A DNA stretch of 64,000 bases. Source: Streptomyces sp. NBC_00358. GTDB taxonomy: Bacteria; Actinomycetota; Actinomycetes; Streptomycetales; Streptomycetaceae. Below the pieces are notes generated by a model that worked only from the letters and a program-made list of their open reading frames with translations, was not told the DNA's origin and did not search any database. The first letter of the stretch is position 1; each line of letters begins with the position of its first letter. The position numbers were made by a program, and so were the translations under genes. The stretch covers positions 7,688,001 through 7,752,000 of the forward strand of contig NZ_CP107976.1 of NCBI RefSeq assembly GCF_036099295.1, written 5' to 3'. This document shows positions 16,664-25,978 of the stretch, piece after piece.

Positions 16664-17302
16664 TCACGAGTGCGACAACTGTCCGGCTCCGCCCCGCCTG
16701 CGTATCCGCTCCTGGGCACGCGCCGAGATCCGTGCCTGGCGCCTGGCCTTGCGGCGCTCGCGCCGGAGTGCCCGCGCGGTGCTGCTCGGCACCGAGACCA
16801 CGCCGTTCCGCTGGTTCCACACCTGCCGTGTCACCCAGACGTCCAGGGCTGCCCAGGTGGCGACCACCGTACTGGCCACGCTGCTCAGGACCATCGGGAA
16901 GGCCAGCCAGGACTCCGTCATCGTGCACAGGAAGGCCACCACGGCCTGTATCAGCGTCACCGCGATGATGAGTACCGCGCGCACGGCCGACGTACGCACC
17001 GGATCGGGCAGCCGGCGCCTGCGCGCGGGTTCCTCGATCCACAACGGCCGGTAGTACGACCGTTCTTCGTCGTTCTCGTATCCGTCCGTGGCGGCGCCCC
17101 TCCCGTCGACCCGGCGGCCGACCCTGCCCATGGCGGCGTCCCGGAGGTCTGCCGCACCGAGCCCGCCCGTCGCGGCCCGTCCGTCAGTCAGGCCGTCCCC
17201 AGCCGCCGGAATGTCGCGATCCGGTGCCAGGGTGGCCAGTTCTGCCGCCTCGCGTGTCGCGACGCCTGTCGCGGGTGCCCCGCTCCGCTCCGCCGTGCCC
17301 AT
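16664..17302 (-). CDS. Small membrane protein with two helices, unknown function
   Basis: This 212-aa protein has a soluble N-terminal half of about 100 residues rich in Ala, Gly, Arg and Asp, two hydrophobic segments (about residues 110-131, AVLIIAVTLIQAVVAF; and 136-157, PMVLSSVASTVVATWAAL), and a strongly basic tail (RALRRERRKARRQARISARA). I recognise no family. The ATG at 17302 has GGGGAG ten bases upstream. An upstream in-frame extension would only add low-complexity sequence. It diverges from the conservon sensor gene, so the two may share regulation. Confidence 0.65.
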   Translation of the reverse strand: MGTAERSGAPATGVATREAAELATLAPDRDIPAAGDGLTDGRAATGGLGAADLRDAAMGRVGRRVDGRGAATDGYENDEERSYYRPLWIEEPARRRRLPDPVRTSAVRAVLIIAVTLIQAVVAFLCTMTESWLAFPMVLSSVASTVVATWAALDVWVTRQVWNQRNGVVSVPSSTARALRRERRKARRQARISARAQERIRRRGGAGQLSHS

Positions 17303-17725
17303 CAACTTGTCACTCCCCACCGCCCAGCAGTCCTCTTCGCACGGGTGTCTCGCGACCCCCGCCCCCCAGTGGCTGCCCGGCTTACGCTCTTTTACGCCGC
17401 CTGAGAGCGGCATGCGGCGCCTACGGCCGATTCCGCCCTCAATTCCCGTACAGAAAGACGAACGACCTGCCCCGAAGATTCCCGCCGAGCGAAGAATTCC
17501 GGCCAACTGCCGAAGTTCTCCGCTCCGATGCGATCCGGCCCCAAGTGCCGGATTCAGGGAGGCAATCTCCCCCAATGAACGGACAACTCCCCATGTCTCG
17601 TTCCCCGTCGGGGCAGGACCGCGCCCGGACGGGTCTTCGAGTTACCTCCGGGTCAGTAGTAGGCTCACGCCGTTTGTTGACGCACATGTGTACCCCCGGC
17701 CGAGGGGGTCGAGCTGGGGGAGGCC
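17303..17725. other. 423-bp divergent intergenic region upstream of the conservon
   Basis: This region is lower in GC than the genes around it. It must hold the promoters for the membrane protein and for cvnA. A TTGACG (17677-17682) and a TAGGCT-like hexamer (near 17660) are present, but I cannot pair them convincingly. No open frame here looks coding. Confidence 0.4.
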
Positions 17726-20692
17726 ATGCGCTTTCGCGGGAAGTCCATCCGCAGGAAGATTGTGGCGCTGCTTCTCGTGCCTCTGGTGTCCCTCACCGCG
17801 ATCTGGGCTTTCGCGACCGTGCTCACGGGGCGGGAGGCGAGCCGGCTCTTCAGCGTCTCCGACATCGTGGAGAAGATCGGCTACCCGACCGAGGACACCG
17901 TCAGGGTCCTCCAGCAGGAACGCCGGCAGACGCTCGTCTACCTGGCCGATCCTCGCGCGTCCGACGGACACACGGCGCTGGAGCGAAGCCGCAGCGCCAC
18001 GGACCGCGTCCTCGCGAAGGTCCGCAGGAACGCCAAGGACAAGGGCGTACGCAAGGAACTGGGCGGGGGCACCTCGGAGCGCCTCACCTCCCTCCTCGAC
18101 GCCGTCGAAGGGATCCCGTCGCTGCGCAGCGGCATCGAGGACGGCACCGTCAACCGCGCCCAGGCACTGGGCCTCTACAACCGGTTGATCGACCCCTGCT
18201 ATGTCCTGCTGGCCAACCTGCACGTCGTCGACGATGTGGAGCTGGACAAGCAGAGCCGCGCCCTCGTCAATGTGTCCCGCGCCCGCGAACTGCTCTCCCG
18301 CGAGGACGCCCTGCTCGGCTCCGCCCTGGTCGACGGTCACCTCACACGGGACGAACTGCGCGAGATCTCCGACCTCGTGGCCCAGCGGACCCTCCTCTAC
18401 GACGTCAGCCTGCCGTTGCTGCCCTCCGCTGAACGCGACCGCTTCGAGCGCTACTGGCGGAACGCCGGCACCGCGCCCCTGCGCGTCGCGGAGCAGGCCG
18501 TCGCCGATTCCACGGCGGGCTCGCCGAGCGGCGTCACCGCCAGGAGCTGGGACGGCGCGGCCGGGCACGTGCTCGCCGAACTCGGCGAACTCGAGGACCA
18601 GGCGGGCGACCACTACCAGGACCGGGTCAGGCCCGTGGCCATGGGCGTCATCCTCAAGGCCGTCGTCGCGGGCGTGGTCGGTCTGATCGCATTGCTGATC
18701 TCGCTCTTCATGTCCGTGCGCATCGGCCGCAGCCTCATCCGCGACCTGCGCCGGCTGCGGCTGGAGGCCCACGAGGCGTCCGGTGTACGACTGCCCAGCG
18801 TCATGCGCCGCCTCTCCGCCGGTGAACAGGTCGACGTCGAGACCGAGGTGCCGCGCCTGGAGTACGACAGGAACGAGATAGGCGAGGTCGGCCAGGCCCT
18901 CAACACCCTTCAGCGCGCCGCCGTCGAGGCGGCCGTCAAGCAGTCCGAACTGCGCGAGGGCGTCTCCGAGGTCTTCGTGAATCTCGCGCGCCGCAGCCAG
19001 GTGCTCCTGCACAAGCAGCTCACCCTCCTGGACACCATGGAACGCAGGACCGAGGACACGGACGAACTGGCCGACCTGTTCCGCCTCGACCACCTGACCA
19101 CCCGGATGCGCCGCCATGCCGAGGGACTGGTCATCCTGTCCGGCGCGGCGCCGTCCCGGCAGTGGCGCAAGCCGGTCCAGCTCATGGACATCGTCCGCGC
19201 CGCCGTCGCCGAGGTCGAGGACTACGAACGCGTCGAGGTACGCCGACTGCCGCGCATCGCCGTCACCGGCCCCGCCGTCGCCGACGTCACCCACCTGGTG
19301 GCCGAACTCCTGGAGAACGCCACGGTGTTCTCGCCCCCGCACACGGCCGTCCACGTCGTCGGTGAGCGGGTCGCCAACGGCTTCACCCTGGAGATCCACG
19401 ACCGTGGCCTCGGCATGGCCGCCGAGGCACTGCTCGACGCCAACCTGCGGCTCGCCGAGACCCCCGAGTTCGAGCTCTCCGACACCGACCGGCTCGGCCT
19501 CTTCGTGGTCAGCCGGCTCGCCCAGCGGCAGAACGTCCGCGTCTCCCTCCAGCCGTCCCCGTACGGCGGTACCACCGCGGTCGTCTTCATGCCCGACTCC
19601 CTGCTCACCGACGACGTACCCGACACCAACGGCATCGGCTTCCGCCTCGACCGCACCCTGCCGACCAAGGACGCCGAGACCGAGGCGAGCCGCAAGACCG
19701 CGCTCACCCAGTCACCGGTGCGTCTGCCGGGACTGCCCGCCTCGGTACTGGACGGCCCCGTCGAGCTGGAGTCGCCGGTCGACCTGGACACGCTCACCGG
19801 ATTCCCCGGCGCTCTCGGCGACGACGACAGCGAACGCGGCGGACTGTTCCGTCCCAGGCGCTCCATCGCCGGGGTTCCCGCAGGGCGGCACCAACTGGCC
19901 GGCGCCGACGACTCCGCCCACCCCGGCGACGACGATCGTGCGGGCACCGCTCCCGTCGCGCTGCCGCGACGCCGGACGCCCAAGCTCGTCAGCTCCCACG
20001 GTCGCCCTGTCACCCAGAGCAGGTCATGGCGCGACCGCACGGACGACGACGCGGATCGCGACCTCGGATCGACCCAGGACCTGGGCGCACCCTCGGCCCC
20101 GGGGCCGAGAGAGCGCGCGGATCTCCCGGAACGCGGGGCGACGGAACTCGACGGCCCCAAACCGCTGCCCAAGCGGCGTGGCGAACGGTCCGCGGCCGCG
20201 GCACGGCACGGCGCCGGCCGCTCCGGTGATCCCGGTCCGCGGGAGGCCTTCGGCGCACCCGACAGACCCGGGCTCCGTGAAGCTCCCGACCCTCGCAGGA
20301 GCCCCGGCCTCCGTGAGGCCACCGGGCATCCGGACGCCCCGGCGCTGCCCCGGCGCAGCCGCGGCAGCGCATCGGCCGCGGGACCGAACGACACGACCTC
20401 GCGCCACGACACAGCCGTGGGGCAGACGGAACCGGGTACCACCCCGCTGCCCCGGCGCGTCCGGCAGGCCAGTCTGGCCCCGCGGTTGAAGGACGGACCG
20501 GCTCGGCTCGCCGACCGTGACAAGGCCCGCGACGGCACGGGGCCGGACCCCGCCGACCGGGACGCCGACGAAGTACGCAGCCGGATGGCCTCGCTCCAGC
20601 GGGGCTGGCAGCGCGGCCGCGAAGAGAACGCCGTGGGCGACCAGGCCCAGGACGGCTCAGCACGACGAACGACAGAGGGGGACGGTCGATGA
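17726..20692 (+). CDS. cvnA: Conservon sensor, histidine-kinase-like (CvnA)
   Basis: In this 988-aa membrane protein, a first helix near residues 9-32 is followed by an extracellular nitrate-sensing-like helical domain, a second helix near 310-332 and a HAMP-like linker. A degenerate dimerisation region (about 410-470) comes next, then a HATPase domain with an N-box (LVAELLENATVFSPP, about residues 525-540) and G-box (IHDRGLGM, about 556-563). The last ~340 residues are Pro/Arg/Asp-rich low-complexity sequence. CvnA proteins act with a roadblock protein, a DUF742 protein and a small GTPase as a membrane complex in Streptomyces development. The stop overlaps the cvnB ATG (ATGA). Confidence 0.9.
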   Translation: MRFRGKSIRRKIVALLLVPLVSLTAIWAFATVLTGREASRLFSVSDIVEKIGYPTEDTVRVLQQERRQTLVYLADPRASDGHTALERSRSATDRVLAKVRRNAKDKGVRKELGGGTSERLTSLLDAVEGIPSLRSGIEDGTVNRAQALGLYNRLIDPCYVLLANLHVVDDVELDKQSRALVNVSRARELLSREDALLGSALVDGHLTRDELREISDLVAQRTLLYDVSLPLLPSAERDRFERYWRNAGTAPLRVAEQAVADSTAGSPSGVTARSWDGAAGHVLAELGELEDQAGDHYQDRVRPVAMGVILKAVVAGVVGLIALLISLFMSVRIGRSLIRDLRRLRLEAHEASGVRLPSVMRRLSAGEQVDVETEVPRLEYDRNEIGEVGQALNTLQRAAVEAAVKQSELREGVSEVFVNLARRSQVLLHKQLTLLDTMERRTEDTDELADLFRLDHLTTRMRRHAEGLVILSGAAPSRQWRKPVQLMDIVRAAVAEVEDYERVEVRRLPRIAVTGPAVADVTHLVAELLENATVFSPPHTAVHVVGERVANGFTLEIHDRGLGMAAEALLDANLRLAETPEFELSDTDRLGLFVVSRLAQRQNVRVSLQPSPYGGTTAVVFMPDSLLTDDVPDTNGIGFRLDRTLPTKDAETEASRKTALTQSPVRLPGLPASVLDGPVELESPVDLDTLTGFPGALGDDDSERGGLFRPRRSIAGVPAGRHQLAGADDSAHPGDDDRAGTAPVALPRRRTPKLVSSHGRPVTQSRSWRDRTDDDADRDLGSTQDLGAPSAPGPRERADLPERGATELDGPKPLPKRRGERSAAAARHGAGRSGDPGPREAFGAPDRPGLREAPDPRRSPGLREATGHPDAPALPRRSRGSASAAGPNDTTSRHDTAVGQTEPGTTPLPRRVRQASLAPRLKDGPARLADRDKARDGTGPDPADRDADEVRSRMASLQRGWQRGREENAVGDQAQDGSARRTTEGDGR

Positions 20693-21129
20693 CCGCACCG
20701 AAGGCCGCAGGGCCCACCGCGACCAGCAGCGTGTCCGGCGAGCTGAACTGGCTGCTGGACGAACTGGTGGACCGCGTCGCCAGCATCCACAAGGCGATCG
20801 TGCTCTCCGGAGACGGACTTCCCACCGGGGCGTCGAAAGACCTCACCCGGGAGGACAGCGAGCACCTGGCCGCCGTCGCCTCCGGTTTCCACAGCCTCGC
20901 CAAGGGCGTCGGCCGGCACTTCGAGGCCGGCAGTGTCCGCCAGACCGTCGTGGAACTCGACGAGGCCTTCCTGTTCGTCACGGCAGCCGGCGACGGCAGT
21001 TGCCTCGCCGTCCTCTCGGACGCCGACTCGGACGTGGGCCAGGTCGCGTACGAGATGACGCTCCTCGTCAAGCGGGTCGGCGTACATCTGGCGGCCAGTC
21101 CGCGCACCGATCTGCCTTCGGGCGGGTAG
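20689..21129 (+). CDS. cvnB: Roadblock/LC7 protein (CvnB)
   Basis: This 146-aa single-domain roadblock/LC7 protein has SGELNWLLDELVDRVASIHKAIVLSGDGLPTG at the start and a central VVELDEAFLFVTAAGDGSCLAVLS strand region. In conservons this protein binds the DUF742 partner and is thought to modulate the GTPase. The gene overlaps cvnA by four bases and is nine bases from cvnC. Reading order and spacing are those of a standard conservon. Confidence 0.92.
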   Translation: MTAPKAAGPTATSSVSGELNWLLDELVDRVASIHKAIVLSGDGLPTGASKDLTREDSEHLAAVASGFHSLAKGVGRHFEAGSVRQTVVELDEAFLFVTAAGDGSCLAVLSDADSDVGQVAYEMTLLVKRVGVHLAASPRTDLPSGG

Positions 21130-21138
21130 TGGGACGGC

Positions 21139-21534
21139 ATGAGCGGAGACGGTCAGGGAAGACGCCACTGGTTCGACGACGAGGCGGGACCGGTGGTCCG
21201 TCCGTACGCCATGACACGTGGCCGCACCACCAGCGCGACCCAGCATCGCCTCGATCTGATCGCGCTGGTGGTCACGGAACAGCACGCCGAGGACCCCGAA
21301 GCGGACCACACACTGTCCCCGGAACACGTGGACATCGTCGAACTCTGCCGTGACGCCCCCCAGTCGGTCGCCGAACTCGCTGCCGAACTCGATCTGCCCA
21401 TCGGAGTGGTGCGGGTCCTCATCGGGGACCTGGTGGATGACGAAATGGTCCATGTGACACGTCCCGTACCCCCTGCCGAGCTGCCGGACGAGAGTATTCT
21501 GCGCGACGTGATCAGTGGCCTCCAGGCGCTCTGA
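21139..21534 (+). CDS. cvnC: DUF742 protein (CvnC)
   Basis: This 131-aa protein is of the DUF742 type: an N-terminal HWFDDEAGPVVRPYAMTRGRT signature and a winged-helix-like C-terminal half (LCRDAPQSVAELAAELDLPIGVVRVLIGDLVDDEMVHV). The third conservon member is normally followed directly by the GTPase gene. Here the next gene is instead a 5-oxoprolinase that begins 24 bases downstream. Confidence 0.92.
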   Translation: MSGDGQGRRHWFDDEAGPVVRPYAMTRGRTTSATQHRLDLIALVVTEQHAEDPEADHTLSPEHVDIVELCRDAPQSVAELAAELDLPIGVVRVLIGDLVDDEMVHVTRPVPPAELPDESILRDVISGLQAL

Positions 21535-21558
21535 GCTGGGCGGAAACGGGGAACAGAC

Positions 21559-24500
21559 GTGACAGGCTGGCAGTTCTGGGTCGACCGGGGCGGTACCTTC
21601 ACGGACATCGTCGCGCGGCACCCCGACGGCCGGCTGCTCACGCACAAGCTGCTGTCCGACAATCCGGCCCGCTACGCCGACGCGGCCGTCGCGGGCGTCC
21701 GTGAACTCCTCGACAGCGAAGGGGACGCCGAGGGAGCCCGGGTCGACGCCGTCCGCATGGGGACCACCGTCGCGACCAACGCCCTCCTGGAACGCAAGGG
21801 CGAACGCACGCTCCTCGTCATCACCCGGGGCTTCCGCGACGCCCTGCGCATCGCCTATCAGAACCGCCCGAGCATCTTCGCCCGCGCGATCGAACTTCCC
21901 GAAATGCTCCACGAGCGGGTGATCGAGGTCGACGAACGCATCGCCGCCGACGGCACCGTCCTGCGAGCCCCCGATCTGGACGCACTCGCCGTTCCCCTCC
22001 AGGAGGCGTACGACGACGGGATCCGCGCGGTCGCCGTGGTCTGTCTGCACAGTCACCTCCACCCCGCCCACGAACAGGCCGTGGGCGAGCTGGCCGCCCG
22101 CGTCGGCTTCCCGCAGATCTCCCTCTCCAGCGAGGTCAGCCCACTGATGAAGCTGGTGCCGCGCGGTGACACGGCCGTCGTCGACGCGTACCTGTCGCCC
22201 GTGCTGCGCCGCTACGTCCAGCGCGTCGCCACCGAACTCCGGGGCGTACGGCTGATGTTCATGCAGTCGAACGGTGGCCTCGCCGAGGCCGGTCAGTTCC
22301 GCGGCAAGGACGCCATCCTGTCCGGACCGGCGGGCGGCATCGTCGGCATGGCCCGGATGTCGCAGCTCGCCGGCTTCGACCGCGTCATCGGCTTCGACAT
22401 GGGCGGTACGTCCACGGACGTCTCCCACTTCGCCGGAGAGTACGAACGGACCTTCATCACCCGGATCGCCGGGGTCCGGCTGCGCGCCCCGATGCTGGAC
22501 ATCCACACGGTCGCGGCGGGCGGCGGATCGGTGCTCCACTTCGACGGCTCCCGCTACCGCGTCGGCCCCGACTCGGCCGGTGCCGACCCCGGACCCGCCT
22601 GCTACCGGAACGGCGGCCCGCTGACGGTCACCGACGCCAACGTCGCACTCGGCCGCATCCAGCCCGCCCACTTCCCGAAGGTGTTCGGCCCCGGCGGGGA
22701 CCAGCCCCTCGACGGCGACCTGGTCCGCGACCGGTTCACCGCCCTCGCGCACGAGATCCGCGAGAGGACCGGCGACGACCGAACGCCCGAGCAGGTCGCC
22801 GAGGGCTACCTGCAGATCGCCGTCGCCAACATCGCCAACGCCGTCAAGCGGATCTCCGTACAGAAGGGCCACGATGTCACCCGCTACGCGCTGACCACCT
22901 TCGGCGGCGCGGGCGGCCAGCACGCGTGCATGGTCGCCGACTCCCTCGGCATCCGCAGCGTCCTGGTCCCGCCCATGGCAGGCGTCCTGTCCGCCCTCGG
23001 CATCGGACTCGCCGATACGACAGCCATGCGCGAACAGTCCGTCGAGGCGCCCCTCGAACCGTCCTCGATGCCCGCCGTCCTCAAGACCGCCGACGATCTG
23101 GAGGGCGCGGCCCGCGCCGAACTCCTCGCCGAGGACGTCCCCGAGCACCGCATCCGGATCACCCGCCGGGCCCAGCTCCGCTATGACGGCACCGACACAG
23201 CGCTGACCGTCGAGCTGACCGAGCCCGACACCATGACCCACGCCTTCGAAGAACGCCATCGCGCCACCTACTCCTTCACCCTCGACCGTCCGGTCGTCGT
23301 CGAAGCCCTCTCCGTGGAAGCCACCGGTCTCACCGAACCCCCCGATCTCTCAGTCCTCGCCCCCTATGAGGCCGCCCCCGCATCCGGCCCGGTCACCGCG
23401 CGGACCGTCCGCCTCCACACGGGCGGCTCCTGGCACGACGTGCCCCTGCACCGCCGCGCGGAACTCCCGCCCGGTGAGACCGTGACCGGACCCGCGATCA
23501 TCGCCGAAGCAGGCGCCACGACCGTCGTCGACGACGGCTGGCGGGCCGTGACGACCGACGACGGGCATCTGGTCATGGAACGGGCGGCGGTCACGGAGAG
23601 TTCCGATCTCGCCACGGAAGCGGACCCCGTTCTCCTTGAGGTCTTCAACAACCTCTTCATGTCCATCGCGGAACAGATGGGCGCCCGGCTGGAATCGACC
23701 GCCCAGTCGGTCAACATCAAGGAGCGCCTGGACTTCTCCTGCGCCCTGTTCGACCCCGACGGCAGCCTGGTGGCCAACGCCCCGCACATCCCCGTCCACC
23801 TGGGCTCGATGGGGACGAGCGTGCAGGAGGTCGTCCGGCGGCGCGGGGACACCATGCGGCCGGGCGACACCTACGCCGTCAACGATCCCTACCACGGCGG
23901 CACCCACCTTCCGGATGTCACCGTGATCACTCCGGTCTTCGACACGGAGGGTGAGCGGATCCTGTTCTACGTCGCCTCGCGCGGCCACCACGCCGAGATC
24001 GGCGGCATCGCCCCGGGCTCCATGCCGGCGAACAGCCGGACCATCGACGAGGAGGGCGTCCTCTTCGACAACTGGCTGCTCGCCGAGAACGGCCGCTTCC
24101 GTGAAGCGGAGACATCGGCGCTGCTCACCGGGCCGCCGCATCCCTCCCGCAATCCGCAGACCAACCTCGCGGACCTGCGTGCGCAGATCGCCGCCAACCG
24201 GAAGGGCGTCGACGAAGTCGCCCGGATGATCGAGGACTTCGGGCTCGACGTCGTCCAGGCGTACATGAAGCACGTCCAGGACAACGCGGAGGAAGCGGTG
24301 CGCCGCGTCATCGACACACTCCAGGACGGCGAGTTCGCCTACGAGACCGACTCGGGGGCGGTCATCCGTGTCCGTGTCTCGGTGGACCACCGGGCGCGCT
24401 CCGCCACTGTCGACTTCACGGGTACGTCCGCCCAGCTGAGCACCAACTTCAACGCGCCCTTCGCCGTGGTCAACGCCGCGGTCCTGTATGTCTTCCGCAC

Positions 24501-25200
24501 CCTGGTGGACGACGACATCCCGCTCAACGACGGCTGTCTGCGCCCCCTCCGCATCGTCGTGCCGCCCGGGTCGATGCTCGCCCCCGAACCCCCGGCGGCC
24601 GTCGTCGCCGGCAATGTGGAGACCTCCCAGGCGATCACCGGAGCCCTCTACGCGGCACTGGGTGTGCAGGCCGAGGGCTCCGGCACGATGAACAACGTCA
24701 CGTTCGGCAACGAGCGCCACCAGTACTACGAGACCGTGGCCTCGGGATCGGGCGCGGGCGACGGCTTCCCGGGCGCGCCCGCCGTACAGACCCACATGAC
24801 CAATTCACGGCTCACGGACCCCGAGGTCCTGGAGTGGCGACTGCCCGTGCGGCTCGACGAGTTCGCGGTGCGCCGCGGCAGCGGAGGCCAGGGACACTGG
24901 CGGGGCGGCGACGGCGCCGTACGCCGTATCCGGTTCCTGGAGCCCATGACCGTGTCGACGCTCTCCCAGCACCGTAGGGTGCCGCCGTACGGCATGGCGG
25001 GCGGCGAGCCTGGCGCTCTCGGTGTCAACCGGGTGGAGCGCGCCGACGGCACCGTCACGGAACTCCGCGGAAGCGACGCGGCCGACGTCGGCCCCGGCGA
25101 CGTACTCGTCATCGAAACCCCCGGCGGCGGGGGCTACGGCCCACCGCCGCACGACCCCCATCAAGCAGGAGAAGAGATCGATGATCTTCGGGCGTTCTGA
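21559..25200 (+). CDS. 5-oxoprolinase / hydantoinase A-B fusion
   Basis: In this 1213-aa protein, residues 1 to ~680 form the HyuA-type ATPase half (FWVDRGGTFTDIVARHPDG near the start; GFDMGGTSTDVSHFAGEYE; FGGAGGQHACMVADSLG). Residues ~690-1213 form the HyuB half (LEVFNNLFMSIAEQMGARLESTA; NDPYHGGTHLPDVT; GGEPGALGVN). This single-chain arrangement is that of ATP-dependent 5-oxoprolinase, which opens 5-oxoproline to glutamate; hydantoin or acetophenone-type substrates are alternatives. It begins with GTG 24 bases after cvnC and its last 20 bases overlap the cvnD start. It is therefore cotranscribed and probably coupled with conservon genes. Confidence 0.88.
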   Translation: MTGWQFWVDRGGTFTDIVARHPDGRLLTHKLLSDNPARYADAAVAGVRELLDSEGDAEGARVDAVRMGTTVATNALLERKGERTLLVITRGFRDALRIAYQNRPSIFARAIELPEMLHERVIEVDERIAADGTVLRAPDLDALAVPLQEAYDDGIRAVAVVCLHSHLHPAHEQAVGELAARVGFPQISLSSEVSPLMKLVPRGDTAVVDAYLSPVLRRYVQRVATELRGVRLMFMQSNGGLAEAGQFRGKDAILSGPAGGIVGMARMSQLAGFDRVIGFDMGGTSTDVSHFAGEYERTFITRIAGVRLRAPMLDIHTVAAGGGSVLHFDGSRYRVGPDSAGADPGPACYRNGGPLTVTDANVALGRIQPAHFPKVFGPGGDQPLDGDLVRDRFTALAHEIRERTGDDRTPEQVAEGYLQIAVANIANAVKRISVQKGHDVTRYALTTFGGAGGQHACMVADSLGIRSVLVPPMAGVLSALGIGLADTTAMREQSVEAPLEPSSMPAVLKTADDLEGAARAELLAEDVPEHRIRITRRAQLRYDGTDTALTVELTEPDTMTHAFEERHRATYSFTLDRPVVVEALSVEATGLTEPPDLSVLAPYEAAPASGPVTARTVRLHTGGSWHDVPLHRRAELPPGETVTGPAIIAEAGATTVVDDGWRAVTTDDGHLVMERAAVTESSDLATEADPVLLEVFNNLFMSIAEQMGARLESTAQSVNIKERLDFSCALFDPDGSLVANAPHIPVHLGSMGTSVQEVVRRRGDTMRPGDTYAVNDPYHGGTHLPDVTVITPVFDTEGERILFYVASRGHHAEIGGIAPGSMPANSRTIDEEGVLFDNWLLAENGRFREAETSALLTGPPHPSRNPQTNLADLRAQIAANRKGVDEVARMIEDFGLDVVQAYMKHVQDNAEEAVRRVIDTLQDGEFAYETDSGAVIRVRVSVDHRARSATVDFTGTSAQLSTNFNAPFAVVNAAVLYVFRTLVDDDIPLNDGCLRPLRIVVPPGSMLAPEPPAAVVAGNVETSQAITGALYAALGVQAEGSGTMNNVTFGNERHQYYETVASGSGAGDGFPGAPAVQTHMTNSRLTDPEVLEWRLPVRLDEFAVRRGSGGQGHWRGGDGAVRRIRFLEPMTVSTLSQHRRVPPYGMAGGEPGALGVNRVERADGTVTELRGSDAADVGPGDVLVIETPGGGGYGPPPHDPHQAGEEIDDLRAF

Positions 25201-25786
25201 GCGCGGCAAGCCTCCGGTCGAGCCCGTCACGCTCAAGATCCTGGTGGCGGGCGGCTTCGGCGTGGGCAAGACGACCCTCGTCGGCGCCGTCAGCGAGATC
25301 AAGCCGCTGCGCACCGAGGAACTCCTCACCGAGGCGGGCCGGCCCATCGACGACATCAGCGGCGTGGAGGGCAAGCACACCACCACCGTCGCCATGGACT
25401 TCGGCCGGATCACGCTGCGCGAGGACCTGGTGCTCTACCTGTTCGGGACCCCCGGCCAGGACCGCTTCTGGTTCCTCTGGGACGAGCTCGCCACGGGCGC
25501 CCTGGGGGCCGTCGTACTCGCCGACACCCGCCGCCTGGAGGACTGCTTCGCCGCGGTCGACTACTTCGAACGGCGTTCCATACCCTTCGTGGTCGGCGTC
25601 AACTGCTTCGAGGAGTCCTCCCGTTACCCGGCCGAGGACGTCCGCGTGGCCCTCGACCTCGACCCGGGTGTTCCGGTCGTCCTCTGCGACGCGAGGGACC
25701 GGGAGTCGGTCAAGGAGGTCCTCATCCGCGTCGTCCAGCACGCGATGGCGTACGCCGCGGCCCTGCGCGAGGCCGTCACGACCTGA
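25181..25786 (+). CDS. cvnD: Conservon small GTPase (CvnD)
   Basis: This 201-aa Ras-like GTPase of the CvnD type has a P-loop GGFGVGKTT near residues 25-33, a G3-like FGTPGQDRFWFLW, and a G4 region reading GVNCFEES instead of NKxD, usual for this family. I chose the ATG at 25181 because it begins the conserved MIFGRSERGKPP and has AGGAG nine bases upstream. It overlaps the 5-oxoprolinase gene by 20 bases. No cytochrome P450 gene, which follows some conservons, is present. Confidence 0.92.
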   Translation: MIFGRSERGKPPVEPVTLKILVAGGFGVGKTTLVGAVSEIKPLRTEELLTEAGRPIDDISGVEGKHTTTVAMDFGRITLREDLVLYLFGTPGQDRFWFLWDELATGALGAVVLADTRRLEDCFAAVDYFERRSIPFVVGVNCFEESSRYPAEDVRVALDLDPGVPVVLCDARDRESVKEVLIRVVQHAMAYAAALREAVTT

Positions 25787-25824
25787 CACGCCCGAGGCGT
25801 CGCCCGTCCTCGCCCCGCACAGGT

Positions 25825-25860
25825 GCGGCCCGTACCCCCACCGACTGGGGTACGGGCCGC
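25825..25860. terminator. Perfect 14-bp hairpin terminator
   Basis: A perfect 14-bp stem (GCGGCCCGTACCCC, 25825-25838, pairing with 25847-25860) has an 8-base loop. It lies between cvnD and the convergent glpK gene and should end transcription from both sides. Confidence 0.8.
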
Positions 25861-25978
25861 GGTCATGCACGCGCGTGGTCGACGCCGGACCCACGCGCGC
25901 GTGGACACCCGTTTCGCGTCGGCGCGTCACCCGCGCCGACGCCTCGCGCGCCCGAGCCGACACTCCGGCCGCGAAGCG

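Noticed and set aside
19222..23259. Very long minus-strand open frame of 1345 codons
   Set aside because: It is antisense to cvnA, cvnB, cvnC and the oxoprolinase, all with clear domains. Long antisense frames are expected in very GC-rich DNA.
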